Shown here one piece after another: positions 24,854 to 33,801 of a stretch of DNA of 52,605 nucleotides (position 1 is the stretch's first letter; each line of letters opens with the position of its first letter). The notes beneath the pieces were generated by a model that was not told the DNA's origin, ran no database searches, and worked only from the letters and a program-made list of their open reading frames with translations. This stretch comes from Mizugakiibacter sp. (GTDB lineage Bacteria > Pseudomonadota > Gammaproteobacteria > Xanthomonadales > Rhodanobacteraceae): the NCBI GenBank assembly GCA_003233305.1, contig QILI01000108.1:1-52605 (forward strand), read 5' to 3'. The position numbers and the translations under genes were made by a program.

Positions 24854-25933
24854 GTGACCATCGCTGCTTCGTTCGAAATTGAGTATCTTCAATACCTTGA
24901 CACCACCGGCAAAGCCACTCGGAAAGACCTTCCCGAGTTTGCTCGTGACCTGGATCACATGATCGATCTGTATAAAACCATGCTGTTTTTGCGGGTCTTC
25001 GACACTAAATCTATCGCTCTGCAACGGACTGGCAAACTGGGCACCTATGCCTCTTGTCTGGGCCACGAAGCGGTGTACATCGGCATCGGCTCAGCCATGC
25101 AGGAAGAAGACGTTTTTGCACCCAGTTATCGCGAATACGGCACCCAGTTCATCCGTGGGGTGAAACCCCGCGAAGTACTGTTGTACTGGGGGGGCGATGA
25201 ACGAGGCAGTGATTTCTCAGGCCCCGCCCATGATTTTCCCTGGACGGTACCGATCGGGACGCAATGTCTGCACGCTGCCGGCTCGGCGTTGGCCTTCAAG
25301 TTACGCAAGGAACCCCGCGTGGCGGTATTCTGTATAGGCGATGGCGGCACCTCCAAGGCCGACTTCTACGGCGCCATCAATGTCGCCGGAGCTATGCAAT
25401 TGCCGATGGTGGCCGTTATCGTCAACAACCAATGGGCCATTTCGACGCCGCGCCAGGCACAAACCGGTGCCAAGACACTGGCCCAGAAAGGCCTGGCCGC
25501 CGGACTCGAAAGTCTGCAGGTCGATGGCAATGACCTGATTGCCGTACGCGCGGCCATGGATCACGCCCTCAAACGGGCCCGTCACGGGCATGGGGGCAGC
25601 GTGATCGAAGCCATCACCTACCGTTTGTCTGACCACACCACTGCTGACGACGCGCGCCGCTACCGTGACGATGCCGAGGTCAAGGCGGCCTGGGAACGTG
25701 AGCCACTATTGCGGCTGCGCACCTGGCTGGAACTCGCCGGAGCCTGGGATGAGCAACGTGAGGAAGCCTGGAAAGTGCAATGTGGCCAACGCATGGACGA
25801 GGAGGTCAACGCCTACCTCGGCACCCGCACGCAGCCACTGGAAGCCACCTTCGATTACACCTACGCCGAACTGCCTATCGATCTCGTCGAACAACGCACT
25901 GCGGCCCTGGCCGCCGAAAGTGCGAGCCACTAA
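24854..25933 (+). CDS. pdhA: 2-Oxoacid (pyruvate) dehydrogenase E1 alpha subunit
   Basis: Thiamine-diphosphate subunit that decarboxylates the 2-oxoacid together with E1 beta. The 359-residue protein has the ThDP motif GDGGTSKADFYGAINVAG (GDG at 162-164) ending in NN at 191-192. GHEAVYIGIGSAM and SYREYGTQFIRGV are typical of E1alpha. The helix RLSDHTTADDARRYR carries the phosphorylation-loop-like segment. The open frame runs upstream to 24647, but the GTG at 24854 has GGAG six bases before it and matches the family N-terminus. It starts a three-gene operon with E1beta and E2. Pyruvate is the likely substrate; branched-chain oxoacids cannot be excluded. Confidence 0.9.
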   Translation: MTIAASFEIEYLQYLDTTGKATRKDLPEFARDLDHMIDLYKTMLFLRVFDTKSIALQRTGKLGTYASCLGHEAVYIGIGSAMQEEDVFAPSYREYGTQFIRGVKPREVLLYWGGDERGSDFSGPAHDFPWTVPIGTQCLHAAGSALAFKLRKEPRVAVFCIGDGGTSKADFYGAINVAGAMQLPMVAVIVNNQWAISTPRQAQTGAKTLAQKGLAAGLESLQVDGNDLIAVRAAMDHALKRARHGHGGSVIEAITYRLSDHTTADDARRYRDDAEVKAAWEREPLLRLRTWLELAGAWDEQREEAWKVQCGQRMDEEVNAYLGTRTQPLEATFDYTYAELPIDLVEQRTAALAAESASH

Positions 25934-25943
25934 GGAGAACAAC

Positions 25944-26924
25944 ATGGCTCAAATAACCCTGATCGAAGCAGTCACCATGGCGCTGGCCTATGAGATGGAT
26001 CACGATGCATCCGTTATCGTGCTCGGCGAGGACGTGGGTATCAACGGTGGGGTATTCCGCGCAACCGTTGGCCTGTTGGAAAAATTCGGCCCCGAGCGCG
26101 TGATCGACATGCCGCTGGATGAAACCACGATCGCCGGGGTTACCGTAGGCATGGCTGCCCAAGGTATGAAGCCCGTCGCCGAGTCCCAATTCGAAGGCTT
26201 CATGTATCCGATGCTTGACCAGATCGCCTCGCATGCTGCCCGGCTGCGCAACCGCACCCGTGGACGGATGCATGTCCCGGCGGTATTTCGCGCCCCCTGG
26301 GGTGGAGGCATCCGGGCACCGGAACATCATTCTGAAGCCAATGAAGCCATCTTTACCAATATTCCCGGCCTCCGGGTGGTACTGCCCTCTTCGCCAGGGC
26401 GGGCCTACGGTCTGTTGCTGGCCGCCATTCGCGATCCCGATCCGGTGATCTTTTTTGAACCCAAGCGCATCTATCGCCAATATAAGGAAGAAGTACCCGA
26501 TGACGGAGAAGCCCTACCCCTGGATATGTGCTTTGTGCTGCGTGATGGCAGCGATGTCACCCTAGTCACCTGGGGAGCGCAGGTCAAAGAAACCCTGGAG
26601 GCCGCCGATGCACTGGCGGATAGTGGTATCAGCGCCGAGGTGATCGATGTAGCCACCCTGAAACCACTCGATTTCGACACCATCCATGAATCGGTTCGCA
26701 AGACCGGTCGTTGTGTGATCGTGCACGAAGCACCCCGTACGGCGGGTTTCGGTGCGGAAATTGCCGCTCGCTTGGCTGAGCACGCCATGTATGACCTGCT
26801 CGCCCCGGTGCAACGCGTGACCGGCTACGATACGCACATCCCCTTGTTCCGCCTGGAAATGAAATACCTGCCCAGCGTGCAGCGCATCGTGGCGGCAGCC
26901 CAACAAACCCTGGCCGTGAGCTGA
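25944..26924 (+). CDS. pdhB: 2-Oxoacid (pyruvate) dehydrogenase E1 beta subunit
   Basis: Second E1 subunit, completing the ThDP site and the interface with E2. It starts MAQITLIEAVTMALAYEMDHD, then VIVLGEDVGINGGVFRATVGL with the ThDP-contact Glu, DMPLDETTIAGVTVGMAAQG, and the transketolase C-domain VTLVTWGAQVKETLEAADAL. Length 326 is normal. AAGGAG precedes the ATG, which begins 10 bases after the E1alpha stop. The longer open frame seen upstream overlaps E1alpha in a different frame and is not real. Together with E1alpha it marks the heterotetrameric E1 type rather than the single-chain AceE usual in enteric bacteria. Confidence 0.95.
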   Translation: MAQITLIEAVTMALAYEMDHDASVIVLGEDVGINGGVFRATVGLLEKFGPERVIDMPLDETTIAGVTVGMAAQGMKPVAESQFEGFMYPMLDQIASHAARLRNRTRGRMHVPAVFRAPWGGGIRAPEHHSEANEAIFTNIPGLRVVLPSSPGRAYGLLLAAIRDPDPVIFFEPKRIYRQYKEEVPDDGEALPLDMCFVLRDGSDVTLVTWGAQVKETLEAADALADSGISAEVIDVATLKPLDFDTIHESVRKTGRCVIVHEAPRTAGFGAEIAARLAEHAMYDLLAPVQRVTGYDTHIPLFRLEMKYLPSVQRIVAAAQQTLAVS

Positions 26925-26971
26925 GCACCTGCTCTCTATCTTTTTACCGTATGCCCCACAAGGTTCCGATC

Positions 26972-28306
26972 ATGTCCGATATCAAGACATTTCATCTGCC
27001 AGACCTAGGTGAAGGTCTGCCCGACGCCACCATCGTCGAATGGCTGGCCCAAGAAGGCGCCAGCATCAAGCTCGACGACCCTTTGGTTTCCATGGAAACC
27101 GCCAAGGCCGTGGTTGAGGTTCCCTCGCCCTACTCCGGCACCTTGAGCAAGCTGCACGGCCAAGCCGGCGACGTTATTGTCACCGGTGCCCCGCTGGCCG
27201 AATTTTCCATCGATCCCAAGCAACCGCAGCGGGCCGAGGCCGAGCCCAGCGGGCACCATCATGCCCCGACGCCAGCACCCGGCCCCGCCGACCAGGCCGA
27301 CACGGCCCAGGATCTCAAGGCAGCAACCCCGCACGATACCGGCACCGTGGTGGGTGCCATGGAAAGCAGTGATCGGCTACACAGCGAGCAGGCCGTTACC
27401 GTGGCCGGAGTCAAGGCCATGCCGGCGGTACGCGCCCTGGCGAAAAAACTGCGCGTAGATCTGTCCCAGGTCACCCCAAGTGGGGCTACCGGCGTGGTGA
27501 CTCTGGCCGACGTACGCAAGGCGGCTGAAAGCGGTACCGCACCGCTGCGTACCGAGTCAGCCGGCATTACCGCTGCGCAGGCCAGTGCAAGTACCACACC
27601 GGCCCGGCGTACCGCTGTCTCCGCAACCGGCAAGCCGATGCGTACCACCCCCCCTGGACCCGCCGTACTCGGCCAACCCGAGCAACTCAAGGGCATGCGC
27701 CGCACTATGGCCCGGGTCATGGCCGATTCACACGCCCAGATCGTCCCCGCCAGTATCGTCGACGATGCCGACCTGCACGCCTGGCAACCTGGCAACGACA
27801 TCACCGTACGTCTGCTGCGGGCACTCGTTGTAGCCTGCAAAACCGTGCCCATGCTGAACGCCTGGTTCGATGGTGAAAATCTCACCCAGACTCGGCATCC
27901 GCACGTGGATGTAGGTCTGGCCGTGGATACCGAGGACGGCCTGTTCGTGCCGGCCATCCGCAATGCCGATCACCTCGATGCCAGCGGCCTGCGGGCGGCC
28001 GTCAACCGGGTGCGGGCCCAAGTTCAAGATCGATCCATCCCCGCCGACCAGCTCAAGGGCTACACCATTATGCTGTCGAACTTCGGGATGTTCGCCGGAC
28101 GCTATGCCAGTCCGGTCATCGTACCGCCCTGTGTGGCCATCCTCGGCGCGGGGCGCCTGCGTCACGATGTGGTTCCGGTCATGGGCGGCATAGCGACCCA
28201 CCGGATGATGCCGCTATCACTGACCTTCGATCATCGCGCCGCCACAGGGGGTGAAGCAGCACGCTTTCTGCGTGCCGTCATGGATGATCTGGCCCTGGCA
28301 AGCTAA
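26972..28306 (+). CDS. pdhC: Dihydrolipoamide acyltransferase (E2) of the 2-oxoacid dehydrogenase
   Basis: Core protein that takes the acyl group from E1 on its lipoyl arm and transfers it to CoA. The lipoyl domain (1-80) has K45 in SMETAKAVVEV. A Pro/Ala/His-rich linker follows, then a peripheral subunit-binding domain (KAMPAVRALAKKLRVDLSQV) and the catalytic domain from about 220. The active-site motif reads FDHRAATGG, with His421 kept but Thr425 where most E2 have Asp (HxxxDG). Start at the ATG 26972 (MSDIKTFHLPDLGEGL), with AAGG upstream. No E3 follows, so lipoamide dehydrogenase must be encoded elsewhere. LipA at 3288-4274 would supply its lipoyl cofactor. Confidence 0.93.
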   Translation: MSDIKTFHLPDLGEGLPDATIVEWLAQEGASIKLDDPLVSMETAKAVVEVPSPYSGTLSKLHGQAGDVIVTGAPLAEFSIDPKQPQRAEAEPSGHHHAPTPAPGPADQADTAQDLKAATPHDTGTVVGAMESSDRLHSEQAVTVAGVKAMPAVRALAKKLRVDLSQVTPSGATGVVTLADVRKAAESGTAPLRTESAGITAAQASASTTPARRTAVSATGKPMRTTPPGPAVLGQPEQLKGMRRTMARVMADSHAQIVPASIVDDADLHAWQPGNDITVRLLRALVVACKTVPMLNAWFDGENLTQTRHPHVDVGLAVDTEDGLFVPAIRNADHLDASGLRAAVNRVRAQVQDRSIPADQLKGYTIMLSNFGMFAGRYASPVIVPPCVAILGAGRLRHDVVPVMGGIATHRMMPLSLTFDHRAATGGEAARFLRAVMDDLALAS

Positions 28307-28394
28307 CGCTGCATAAATGTGCAGGGATAGGCTGTGTGGTCATGGTGGTGGTGACCCCACTCAGAAGCGGGTGACACCGTAAAATGCTGGCACC

Positions 28395-28458
28395 AGAACA
28401 AGAGTTGTCATCCCCGGCACCTCTTGTTCTTGTCATCCCGAGCCTAAACCTGGGATCC
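28395..28458. repeat. Composite inverted repeat after the E2 gene
   Basis: AGAACAAGAG (28395-28404) and CTCTTGTTCT (28421-28430) form a perfect 10-bp inverted repeat around 16 bases. Directly after it, TGTCATCCCGAGCC through TGGGATCC (28431-28458) is the reverse complement form of the repeat at 13628. The 325-base gap 28307-28631 has no gene. Confidence 0.6.
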
Positions 28459-28514
28459 CGGGGAAAGCTGTTACAACGGGATCGGTTATTGCAAAGGTAA
28501 ACCTAAAAAAACTC

Positions 28515-28540
28515 AGATACCCACTGCGTGGTCATGACTT
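28515..28540. repeat. Degenerate small palindrome, second copy
   Basis: AGATACCCACTGCGTGG then TCATGACTT matches the 24385-24410 element at about 21 of 26 positions. Together they bracket the POT-proximal gap and the end of the pdh operon. Confidence 0.45.
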
Positions 28541-28631
28541 TTTCCCCTGGATATTCCGCCTGCACAGGAATGGTGAGGGCAACTGTGATCCACGGCGCAT
28601 AGTGCCATTGGGCCGCTTCTGTGACTCAGGG

Positions 28632-30065
28632 CTATCCCGATGCCGACTCATCCGCGTCGAGCTTTTTCCACAGCAATTCAATCTCCTCCACCAGCTTGCG
28701 GGCTGCAACATCGCGTTCTTTGGCCTCGGTCCATGGTCCACCCATCGCCACGCGCTCACTGCTGTAGAGCAATTCGTAGGCATGTCCCCCTACATGCTCA
28801 GTGGGTACCACTTGCAGGCTATTTTTACCCCATACAAAAGCGGAGGCCCCGCCCGCCTTACCTAGTACCCGCACCCAATCCCCGGCTTCCTGAGGTTTTT
28901 CGAAAGGTACCGAGAGCAGCAATTCTTCCCCATCAGCAGCCAAAAACCGGAAGTGGAAATGTCCATCCCTTTCACGAAAGGTGACAAAACGGGCCTGCTT
29001 GCTGACTTTCTTCGATTTCTTCCCAGCCTTCGATACGCCTACTTGCTGCAATGGGCGTAAACCGACAGCCGCGCGCAATTGGCTAAGAAACGGGATAGCC
29101 AAGGCTCGGGCTTTGACAGCACCTTGATGGAGGATCTGTTCAATCTCATCAGGTCTGGCCATCAGCGCCTCATAGCGCTCACGCAATGGCATAAGTTCCC
29201 CGTTGACACGCTCGAACAAGCGTTGTTTAGCCTCCCCCCAACTCAGCCCATCATGCAAAGCCAACCGGAAGACCTCAGTTTCAGCCGTAGTGGCAAACGC
29301 CTGATAAATCGCATACAGGTTTGATCCCTCGGCATCCTTGGCCTCACCGGGGGCCCGTGAGTCGGTAACAATGCGAGCGATGGTCTCACGCAACTTTTTT
29401 TCACCTCCTGCAAAAAGAGCAATCGTATTGTTGTAACTCTTGGACATCTTGCGACCGTCCAGTCCTGGCAACGTCGCCACATGCTCATCAACCACGGCTG
29501 CAGGTAAATCAAAATAGCCCCGGCCGGTACCGAAAAGATGGTTGAAGCGGGCCGCAATATCACGAGCCATCTCGATATGCTGTACTTGATCGCGTCCGAC
29601 CGGGACCCGATTGGCATTGAACAGCAGAATATCTGCCGCCATCAATATGGGGTAGCTGTACAGGCCCATGCTGATACCGGCATCGGTATCCTCACCGGCA
29701 GCAAGATTTTGATCGACCGCCGCTTTGTAAGCATGCGCACGGTTCATCAGCCCCTTGGCAGTCACGCAGGTCAGCAGCCAGGTCAGTTCGGTAATCTCTG
29801 GAATATCAGACTGCCGATAAAAGGTGACATGCTGTGGATCGAGTCCGGCAGCCAGCCAGGTGGCAGCAATTTCTAAGCGCGAACGGGCAATGCGCTCGGG
29901 GTCTTCGCACTTGATCAGCGCGTGATAGTCGGCAAGAAAGAAAAAGGCCTGGGTATCCGGGCTGGATGCCGCAGCCAAGGCCGGCCGGATTGCGCCGACA
30001 TAATTACCCAGATGCGGAGTACCCGTGGTGGTGATGCCGGTGAGAATTCTGATTTTTGAAGGCAT
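28632..30065 (-). CDS. trpS: Tryptophanyl-tRNA synthetase with C-terminal extension
   Basis: Charges tRNA-Trp. This class I synthetase has the HIGH-like [12 protein letters not shown] (14-25) and KMSKS (206-210). The canonical TrpS ends near residue 335. The 477-residue protein goes on with a Lys-rich linker ([12 protein letters not shown], about 347-357), then a small beta-rich domain ([27 protein letters not shown]) that recalls DUF1508/YegP modules, and a helical tail. Extended TrpS forms occur in xanthomonads, from memory. The extension's role is unknown, perhaps tRNA binding. It is a single-gene unit on the minus strand, upstream of which come motAB reading the same way. Confidence 0.95.
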   Translation of the reverse strand: MPSKIRILTGITTTGTPHLGNYVGAIRPALAAASSPDTQAFFFLADYHALIKCEDPERIARSRLEIAATWLAAGLDPQHVTFYRQSDIPEITELTWLLTCVTAKGLMNRAHAYKAAVDQNLAAGEDTDAGISMGLYSYPILMAADILLFNANRVPVGRDQVQHIEMARDIAARFNHLFGTGRGYFDLPAAVVDEHVATLPGLDGRKMSKSYNNTIALFAGGEKKLRETIARIVTDSRAPGEAKDAEGSNLYAIYQAFATTAETEVFRLALHDGLSWGEAKQRLFERVNGELMPLRERYEALMARPDEIEQILHQGAVKARALAIPFLSQLRAAVGLRPLQQVGVSKAGKKSKKVSKQARFVTFRERDGHFHFRFLAADGEELLLSVPFEKPQEAGDWVRVLGKAGGASAFVWGKNSLQVVPTEHVGGHAYELLYSSERVAMGGPWTEAKERDVAARKLVEEIELLWKKLDADESASG

Positions 30066-30141
30066 GGTGCGAAGATGTGAAAAATGCGAGTGTAGGCCAT
30101 CCGTGCCGGAGCTTCACACCTTTATAGACAACATTGACCCA

Positions 30142-31221
30142 TCAACGTGATGCTGAAGACTGGCCCGGTATAGTAATGCCAACCGTAACTGGGGCTGGTG
30201 ATGCTCCCTCCAAGTGCTTGCCTAGCGTACCCGACAGGCCGTGCACCGGAGTACTTGGCACATTCACCGTTTTTACCCCCCCGGGAACTTTTTGAGAAAT
30301 GGGTGTGGTGGGAGCGTCCAGTCCGGACTGGCGTTCGAGAATTTGCTTCATGGTCCGGTTATTGAGAACAATGATACTAATACGCCGGTTATCAGCATCC
30401 CGGGGATTTTTCGGGTCAAACAAGATGGTATCGCCATAACCGACGACCCGCATGACCTTACGTGGGTTTAAACTGCCGGCCAGTAGAGCTCGGCGTGCCG
30501 AATTGGCCCGATCTGCCGAAAGTTCCCAGTTGCTGAACTTCGCACCTTTCACATACGGCGTTTCATCGGTATGGCCATTGATGCTGATACGGTTGGGGAC
30601 GGTATTGATAATCTTGGCAAGCTCGTGAAGGATGGTCTTGGTATAAGGCATCAGGGTAGAACTACCTAGAGCAAACATGGGTCGGTTCTTGTTATCGACG
30701 ATCTGGATTCTTAAGCCTTCGGGGGTAATGTCCAACAACAACTGTTTTTTGAAGCTCTTCAGAAATGGGCTCTTGTCGATAGCCTGTTTGAGTTGCTTCA
30801 GGAGCTTTTCCAGGCGTTTCTTCTCAGCCGCCTTAGAAATATTTTCCGCGGTTTTTACATTCACGTTTGTTGATTTGCGCTGCAACATCCGGTCACCGGG
30901 ACCATGTGGCAGGGTGCTGGTGCCCCCTAATTTGATCATCGAATCGCTGGCCCCTCCCGGGCCGTTAATACCCGGTGAAGGCACTGCCGAGGCACCCGCT
31001 ACCATGCTGGGATTCTTGAAGTATTGTGAGATCGCTGCACGCTGTTCCTTGCTGCCCGCACCCACCAGCCACATCACCAGAAAAAACGCCATCATCGAGG
31101 TTACAAAATCAGCATAGGCAACTTTCCAGGCCCCCCCATGACTATCATGCGCCGCCTTGCGAACCTTGCGGATAACAATGATCGGCGCTGGACCTTTCTC
31201 GTCGTCGCTTTTCTTGTCCAT
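30142..31221 (-). CDS. motB: Flagellar stator protein MotB
   Basis: Peptidoglycan-anchored part of the flagellar stator. After a short cytoplasmic N-terminus the single span VAYADFVTSMMAFFLVMWL carries D38, the proton-path aspartate. A plug and linker region follows, and an OmpA-like domain (SINGHTDETPYV, NWELSADRANSARRALL, NRRISIIVLNNRT) binds peptidoglycan. A proline- and glycine-rich tail of about 60 residues ends the 359-residue protein. Its start overlaps the motA stop by one base (TGATG), so the two are translated together. No other flagellar genes lie in the window. Confidence 0.95.
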   Translation of the reverse strand: MDKKSDDEKGPAPIIVIRKVRKAAHDSHGGAWKVAYADFVTSMMAFFLVMWLVGAGSKEQRAAISQYFKNPSMVAGASAVPSPGINGPGGASDSMIKLGGTSTLPHGPGDRMLQRKSTNVNVKTAENISKAAEKKRLEKLLKQLKQAIDKSPFLKSFKKQLLLDITPEGLRIQIVDNKNRPMFALGSSTLMPYTKTILHELAKIINTVPNRISINGHTDETPYVKGAKFSNWELSADRANSARRALLAGSLNPRKVMRVVGYGDTILFDPKNPRDADNRRISIIVLNNRTMKQILERQSGLDAPTTPISQKVPGGVKTVNVPSTPVHGLSGTLGKHLEGASPAPVTVGITIPGQSSASR

Positions 31222-32087
31222 CAGCGCTGCTCTTTAAGATGAGCCTCAAGATCCGAAAAACTAGGACGTACTTTGACGGCCAGAGACTTGCGCGCAAACT
31301 CAATGGCAACCTGGGGGTTGTAACCGCGCAGGCTCGCCACCAGCGCGATCTTGGTCGCCTCAAACGGCTTGCTATCGTCGTTGGCACGGTATTCAAGTGC
31401 TGCGGAGAGTGGACCCACCAGACCGTAGGCAAGCAGGATGCCAAGAAAGGTTCCAACCAGAGCCGCGGCAACGTGACCACCAATAGTCGCTACGTCACCA
31501 GAACCGATGGAGCTCATCGTTGTTACGATACCCAGGACCGCCGCCACGATACCGAAACCAGGTAAGGCATCCGCCATCTTCTGCAACGCCACCGCAGGAG
31601 CCATGCCATCAGAATGATGAGACTCCAGCTCGGTATCCAATAATTGTTCGAGCTCCATAGGGTTCATGCCGCCACCCACCATCAAGCGCAAACAATCGGT
31701 CATGAAATCAATCAGGTGATGTTCTTTCATCAACCTTGGATAAGCCATAAAGAGGGGACTTTCCTTTGGGTTGTCGACGTGTTCCTCCAGACTCATCAGG
31801 CCCTCTTTGCGAACCTTGATAAGCAGGTCAAACAAAAGTGACAGAAGATCGACATAGTCTTGGCGCTTGTATTGCGGACCACGCATTAAAGCGGAAACCC
31901 CCTTCAACGCCGCACCGACCACAGCTGGAGGATTACTGGTGACAAAAGCACCCACCGAGGCCCCGCCAATAATCAGTAATTCGGTAGGCTGCCATAAGGC
32001 CGCGAGTTGCCCATGATCCATTACATAGCCACCCACGACACTGCCAAAAACAATGACCACGCCAATGATCAGAAGCATGGAACCCAA
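31221..32087 (-). CDS. motA: Flagellar stator protein MotA
   Basis: Proton-channel subunit of the stator, 288 residues, with four membrane spans. It starts MGSMLLIIGVVIVFGSVVGGYVMDHG. The cytoplasmic loop between spans two and three is rich in charged residues (LIKVRKEGLMSLEEHVDN), as needed for contact with FliG. The region LPGFGIVAAVLGIVTTMSSIG holds the conserved proline and glycine of span three, and ALVGTFLGILLAYGLVGPLSAALEYR is span four. It is the first gene of the pair with motB. The 163 bases between it and the DUF493 gene contain no clear promoter that I can single out. The cell is therefore likely motile, in line with the chemoreceptor at 43.3 kb. Confidence 0.95.
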   Translation of the reverse strand: MGSMLLIIGVVIVFGSVVGGYVMDHGQLAALWQPTELLIIGGASVGAFVTSNPPAVVGAALKGVSALMRGPQYKRQDYVDLLSLLFDLLIKVRKEGLMSLEEHVDNPKESPLFMAYPRLMKEHHLIDFMTDCLRLMVGGGMNPMELEQLLDTELESHHSDGMAPAVALQKMADALPGFGIVAAVLGIVTTMSSIGSGDVATIGGHVAAALVGTFLGILLAYGLVGPLSAALEYRANDDSKPFEATKIALVASLRGYNPQVAIEFARKSLAVKVRPSFSDLEAHLKEQR

Positions 32088-32250
32088 CCCATTCTGCCAA
32101 GTACTCGCTTATATCGGCTGACACCTCAGAATATTAAGGACACTTCGATCAGTCTGCTGCATGGCCCAATTGCTGCGTTGCGTCCTCACTCACTCCTCAC
32201 CAAATCCAGCTGCTATGAGTAAAGCGTTTAAAACAGGGTGCAGCACGACA

Positions 32251-32565
32251 CTAGAGGGTGTAACGGATTTCCGGATCAGCGCGCAACACTTGATGAGCAC
32301 GTTCATATTCTGCCCTGGTCCGGGCCAGGAAACGCAGCTTCACTGCTACAAAATTGCCCTTTTTTGAAGGTCGTACCACAACGCTATCTGCTACCAGCTG
32401 CACTCCGGCCTCTTGGGCAAGCAATGCCGGTACCCGTGCTTCCAGTCCAATACCAACTGCACCCATGGCGGTGATCTCGAACTTGCCGGGAAACTGCAAC
32501 CCCTGCGGGTCAACAGATGCCGTCCGCCTGCTGCGCCGTAGCGGGCCATTGCCATGAGTCTTCAT
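32251..32565 (-). CDS. DUF493/YbeD-family protein
   Basis: A 104-residue protein of the YbeD (DUF493) family, a small ferredoxin-like fold often found between dacA and lipB. Marks are LQFPGKFEITAMGAVG near the start and FVAVKLRFLARTRAEYERAHQVLRADPEIRYTL at the end. The ATG at 32565 overlaps the dacA stop as ATGA. The upstream extension is not supported. It is the last gene of the elongation operon. In most relatives lipB and lipA would follow; here they do not, and the next gene is motA. YbeD has been linked to lipoate metabolism, but its action is unclear. Confidence 0.88.
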   Translation of the reverse strand: MKTHGNGPLRRSRRTASVDPQGLQFPGKFEITAMGAVGIGLEARVPALLAQEAGVQLVADSVVVRPSKKGNFVAVKLRFLARTRAEYERAHQVLRADPEIRYTL

Positions 32566-33794
32566 GGGGTGTGCTCTGACTTGGCCGGCCCGTCGCCACG
32601 CCGCCAAAGTCGCACACTGTCCAGCAGACGACCCAGGATTCCCGCCTCTGATACGTCCTGCAGGGCCACCAAGGGTACCTGTCTCAGGACCTTGCCAGCA
32701 AGGCGGACCTGGAGTTCACCCAGCTTTTGCCCCTTGTGAAACGGTGCAATCAGCGTTGCCGGGATATCCACGCTGACCCGCAGATCGCGATAGCGACCCC
32801 GCGGCACGCTGACCTGTAAGGTGCTGGCCACCCCCATGGCAAGATGCTTGACGGTACCTTTCCATACCCGTGGACTGAACAGAGTCTGATCAGCCCCATA
32901 CAAGGTATGGGTGTTGAAAAAGTGGAATCCATAATTCAGTAGGGCTGTGGCCTCCTCGGCACGGGCGCTTTCGCTGGCCGCACCCAGCACCACGGCAATC
33001 CTTCGCTGACCACTCCGTTGCGCGGACGCCACCAGGCAATAATCCTCCGTACCAGTCTGCCCGGTCTGTAAGCCATCCACCGACGGGTCGCTCCACAACA
33101 AGCGATTGCGGCTGCGTTGCACCATTCCGTTCCAGGTAAATGTCCTGAGCTTGAAGGTTGAGTATTCCTGCGGAAAATTGTAGATCAAAGCGCGACTCAG
33201 CAAAGCCGTATCGTAAGCACTGGAATATTGACCGGACTGCGGATCACCGCTGGCATTTTCATAATGTGTATCGCGCATACCGAGCCGCTTGGCATAGGCA
33301 TTCATCAGCACCACAAAACCCTTTTCCGAACCCGCGACGTGCTTAGCCAGCGCGATTGCGGCATGGTTACCGGGCACGATGAGCAGTCCGCGCAACAGAG
33401 TTTGTAGCGGAACGGTGCTGCCGGGCTTAAACAAGCGGGCCGTAGCCGTGCCATCAGGCTGCCGGGCAGACTGGCTAATTATTACTGGATCGTTGCGATG
33501 AACCTTGCCTGCCGCCAGTTCTGCAAACACGACATAGGAGGTCATCAATTTGGCCAGTGCCGCCGGTGGTCTGCGTGAGTGGGCAGCGTGCTGGGCCAGC
33601 ACCTGGCCTGTCACGGCATCCATCAATAACCATGCCTGGGCCTTGATCTGCGGGGCATACAACTCTGGCAAGGCCGGTTTTACCGGGCCTGAGCGTGAAG
33701 CCAGTGGCGGTCTTGCAGCCAGTCCGAGCATCGGCAGCAACACGACCAGTGCGGTCAGTACGGGAATCAAACGCCATTTTATCGGATGCAACAT
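32562..33794 (-). CDS. dacA: DacA/PBP5-like protein without catalytic residues
   Basis: It has the fold of a D-alanyl-D-alanine carboxypeptidase but probably not the activity. After a signal peptide (1-27), the domain reads PELYAPQIKAQAWLLMDAVTGQVL as in PBP5. All three active-site motifs are changed: SxxK reads A79-L-A-K82 (nucleophile Ser to Ala), SGN reads P141-G-N143, and KTG reads Q243-T-G245. I rechecked each codon on the nucleotide sequence. The C-terminal PBP5 domain and an amphipathic anchor-like end (LGRLLDSVRLWRRGDG) are kept. It lies 7 bases after rlpA and overlaps the DUF493 gene. It may serve as a binding or scaffold protein, with true carboxypeptidase activity encoded elsewhere. 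The start ATG at 33794 has GAAGG upstream. Confidence 0.9.
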   Translation of the reverse strand: MLHPIKWRLIPVLTALVVLLPMLGLAARPPLASRSGPVKPALPELYAPQIKAQAWLLMDAVTGQVLAQHAAHSRRPPAALAKLMTSYVVFAELAAGKVHRNDPVIISQSARQPDGTATARLFKPGSTVPLQTLLRGLLIVPGNHAAIALAKHVAGSEKGFVVLMNAYAKRLGMRDTHYENASGDPQSGQYSSAYDTALLSRALIYNFPQEYSTFKLRTFTWNGMVQRSRNRLLWSDPSVDGLQTGQTGTEDYCLVASAQRSGQRRIAVVLGAASESARAEEATALLNYGFHFFNTHTLYGADQTLFSPRVWKGTVKHLAMGVASTLQVSVPRGRYRDLRVSVDIPATLIAPFHKGQKLGELQVRLAGKVLRQVPLVALQDVSEAGILGRLLDSVRLWRRGDGPAKSEHTP

Positions 33795-33801
33795 GGAGCC
33801 T

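Noticed and set aside
25875-26480. A 201-codon open frame on the minus strand
   Set aside because: It is antisense to the E1beta gene and has the codon bias of a shadow frame.
32110-32250. Insertion-sequence remnant between DUF493 and motA
   Set aside because: The sequence looked repeat-like, but I found no inverted ends or second copy in the window.
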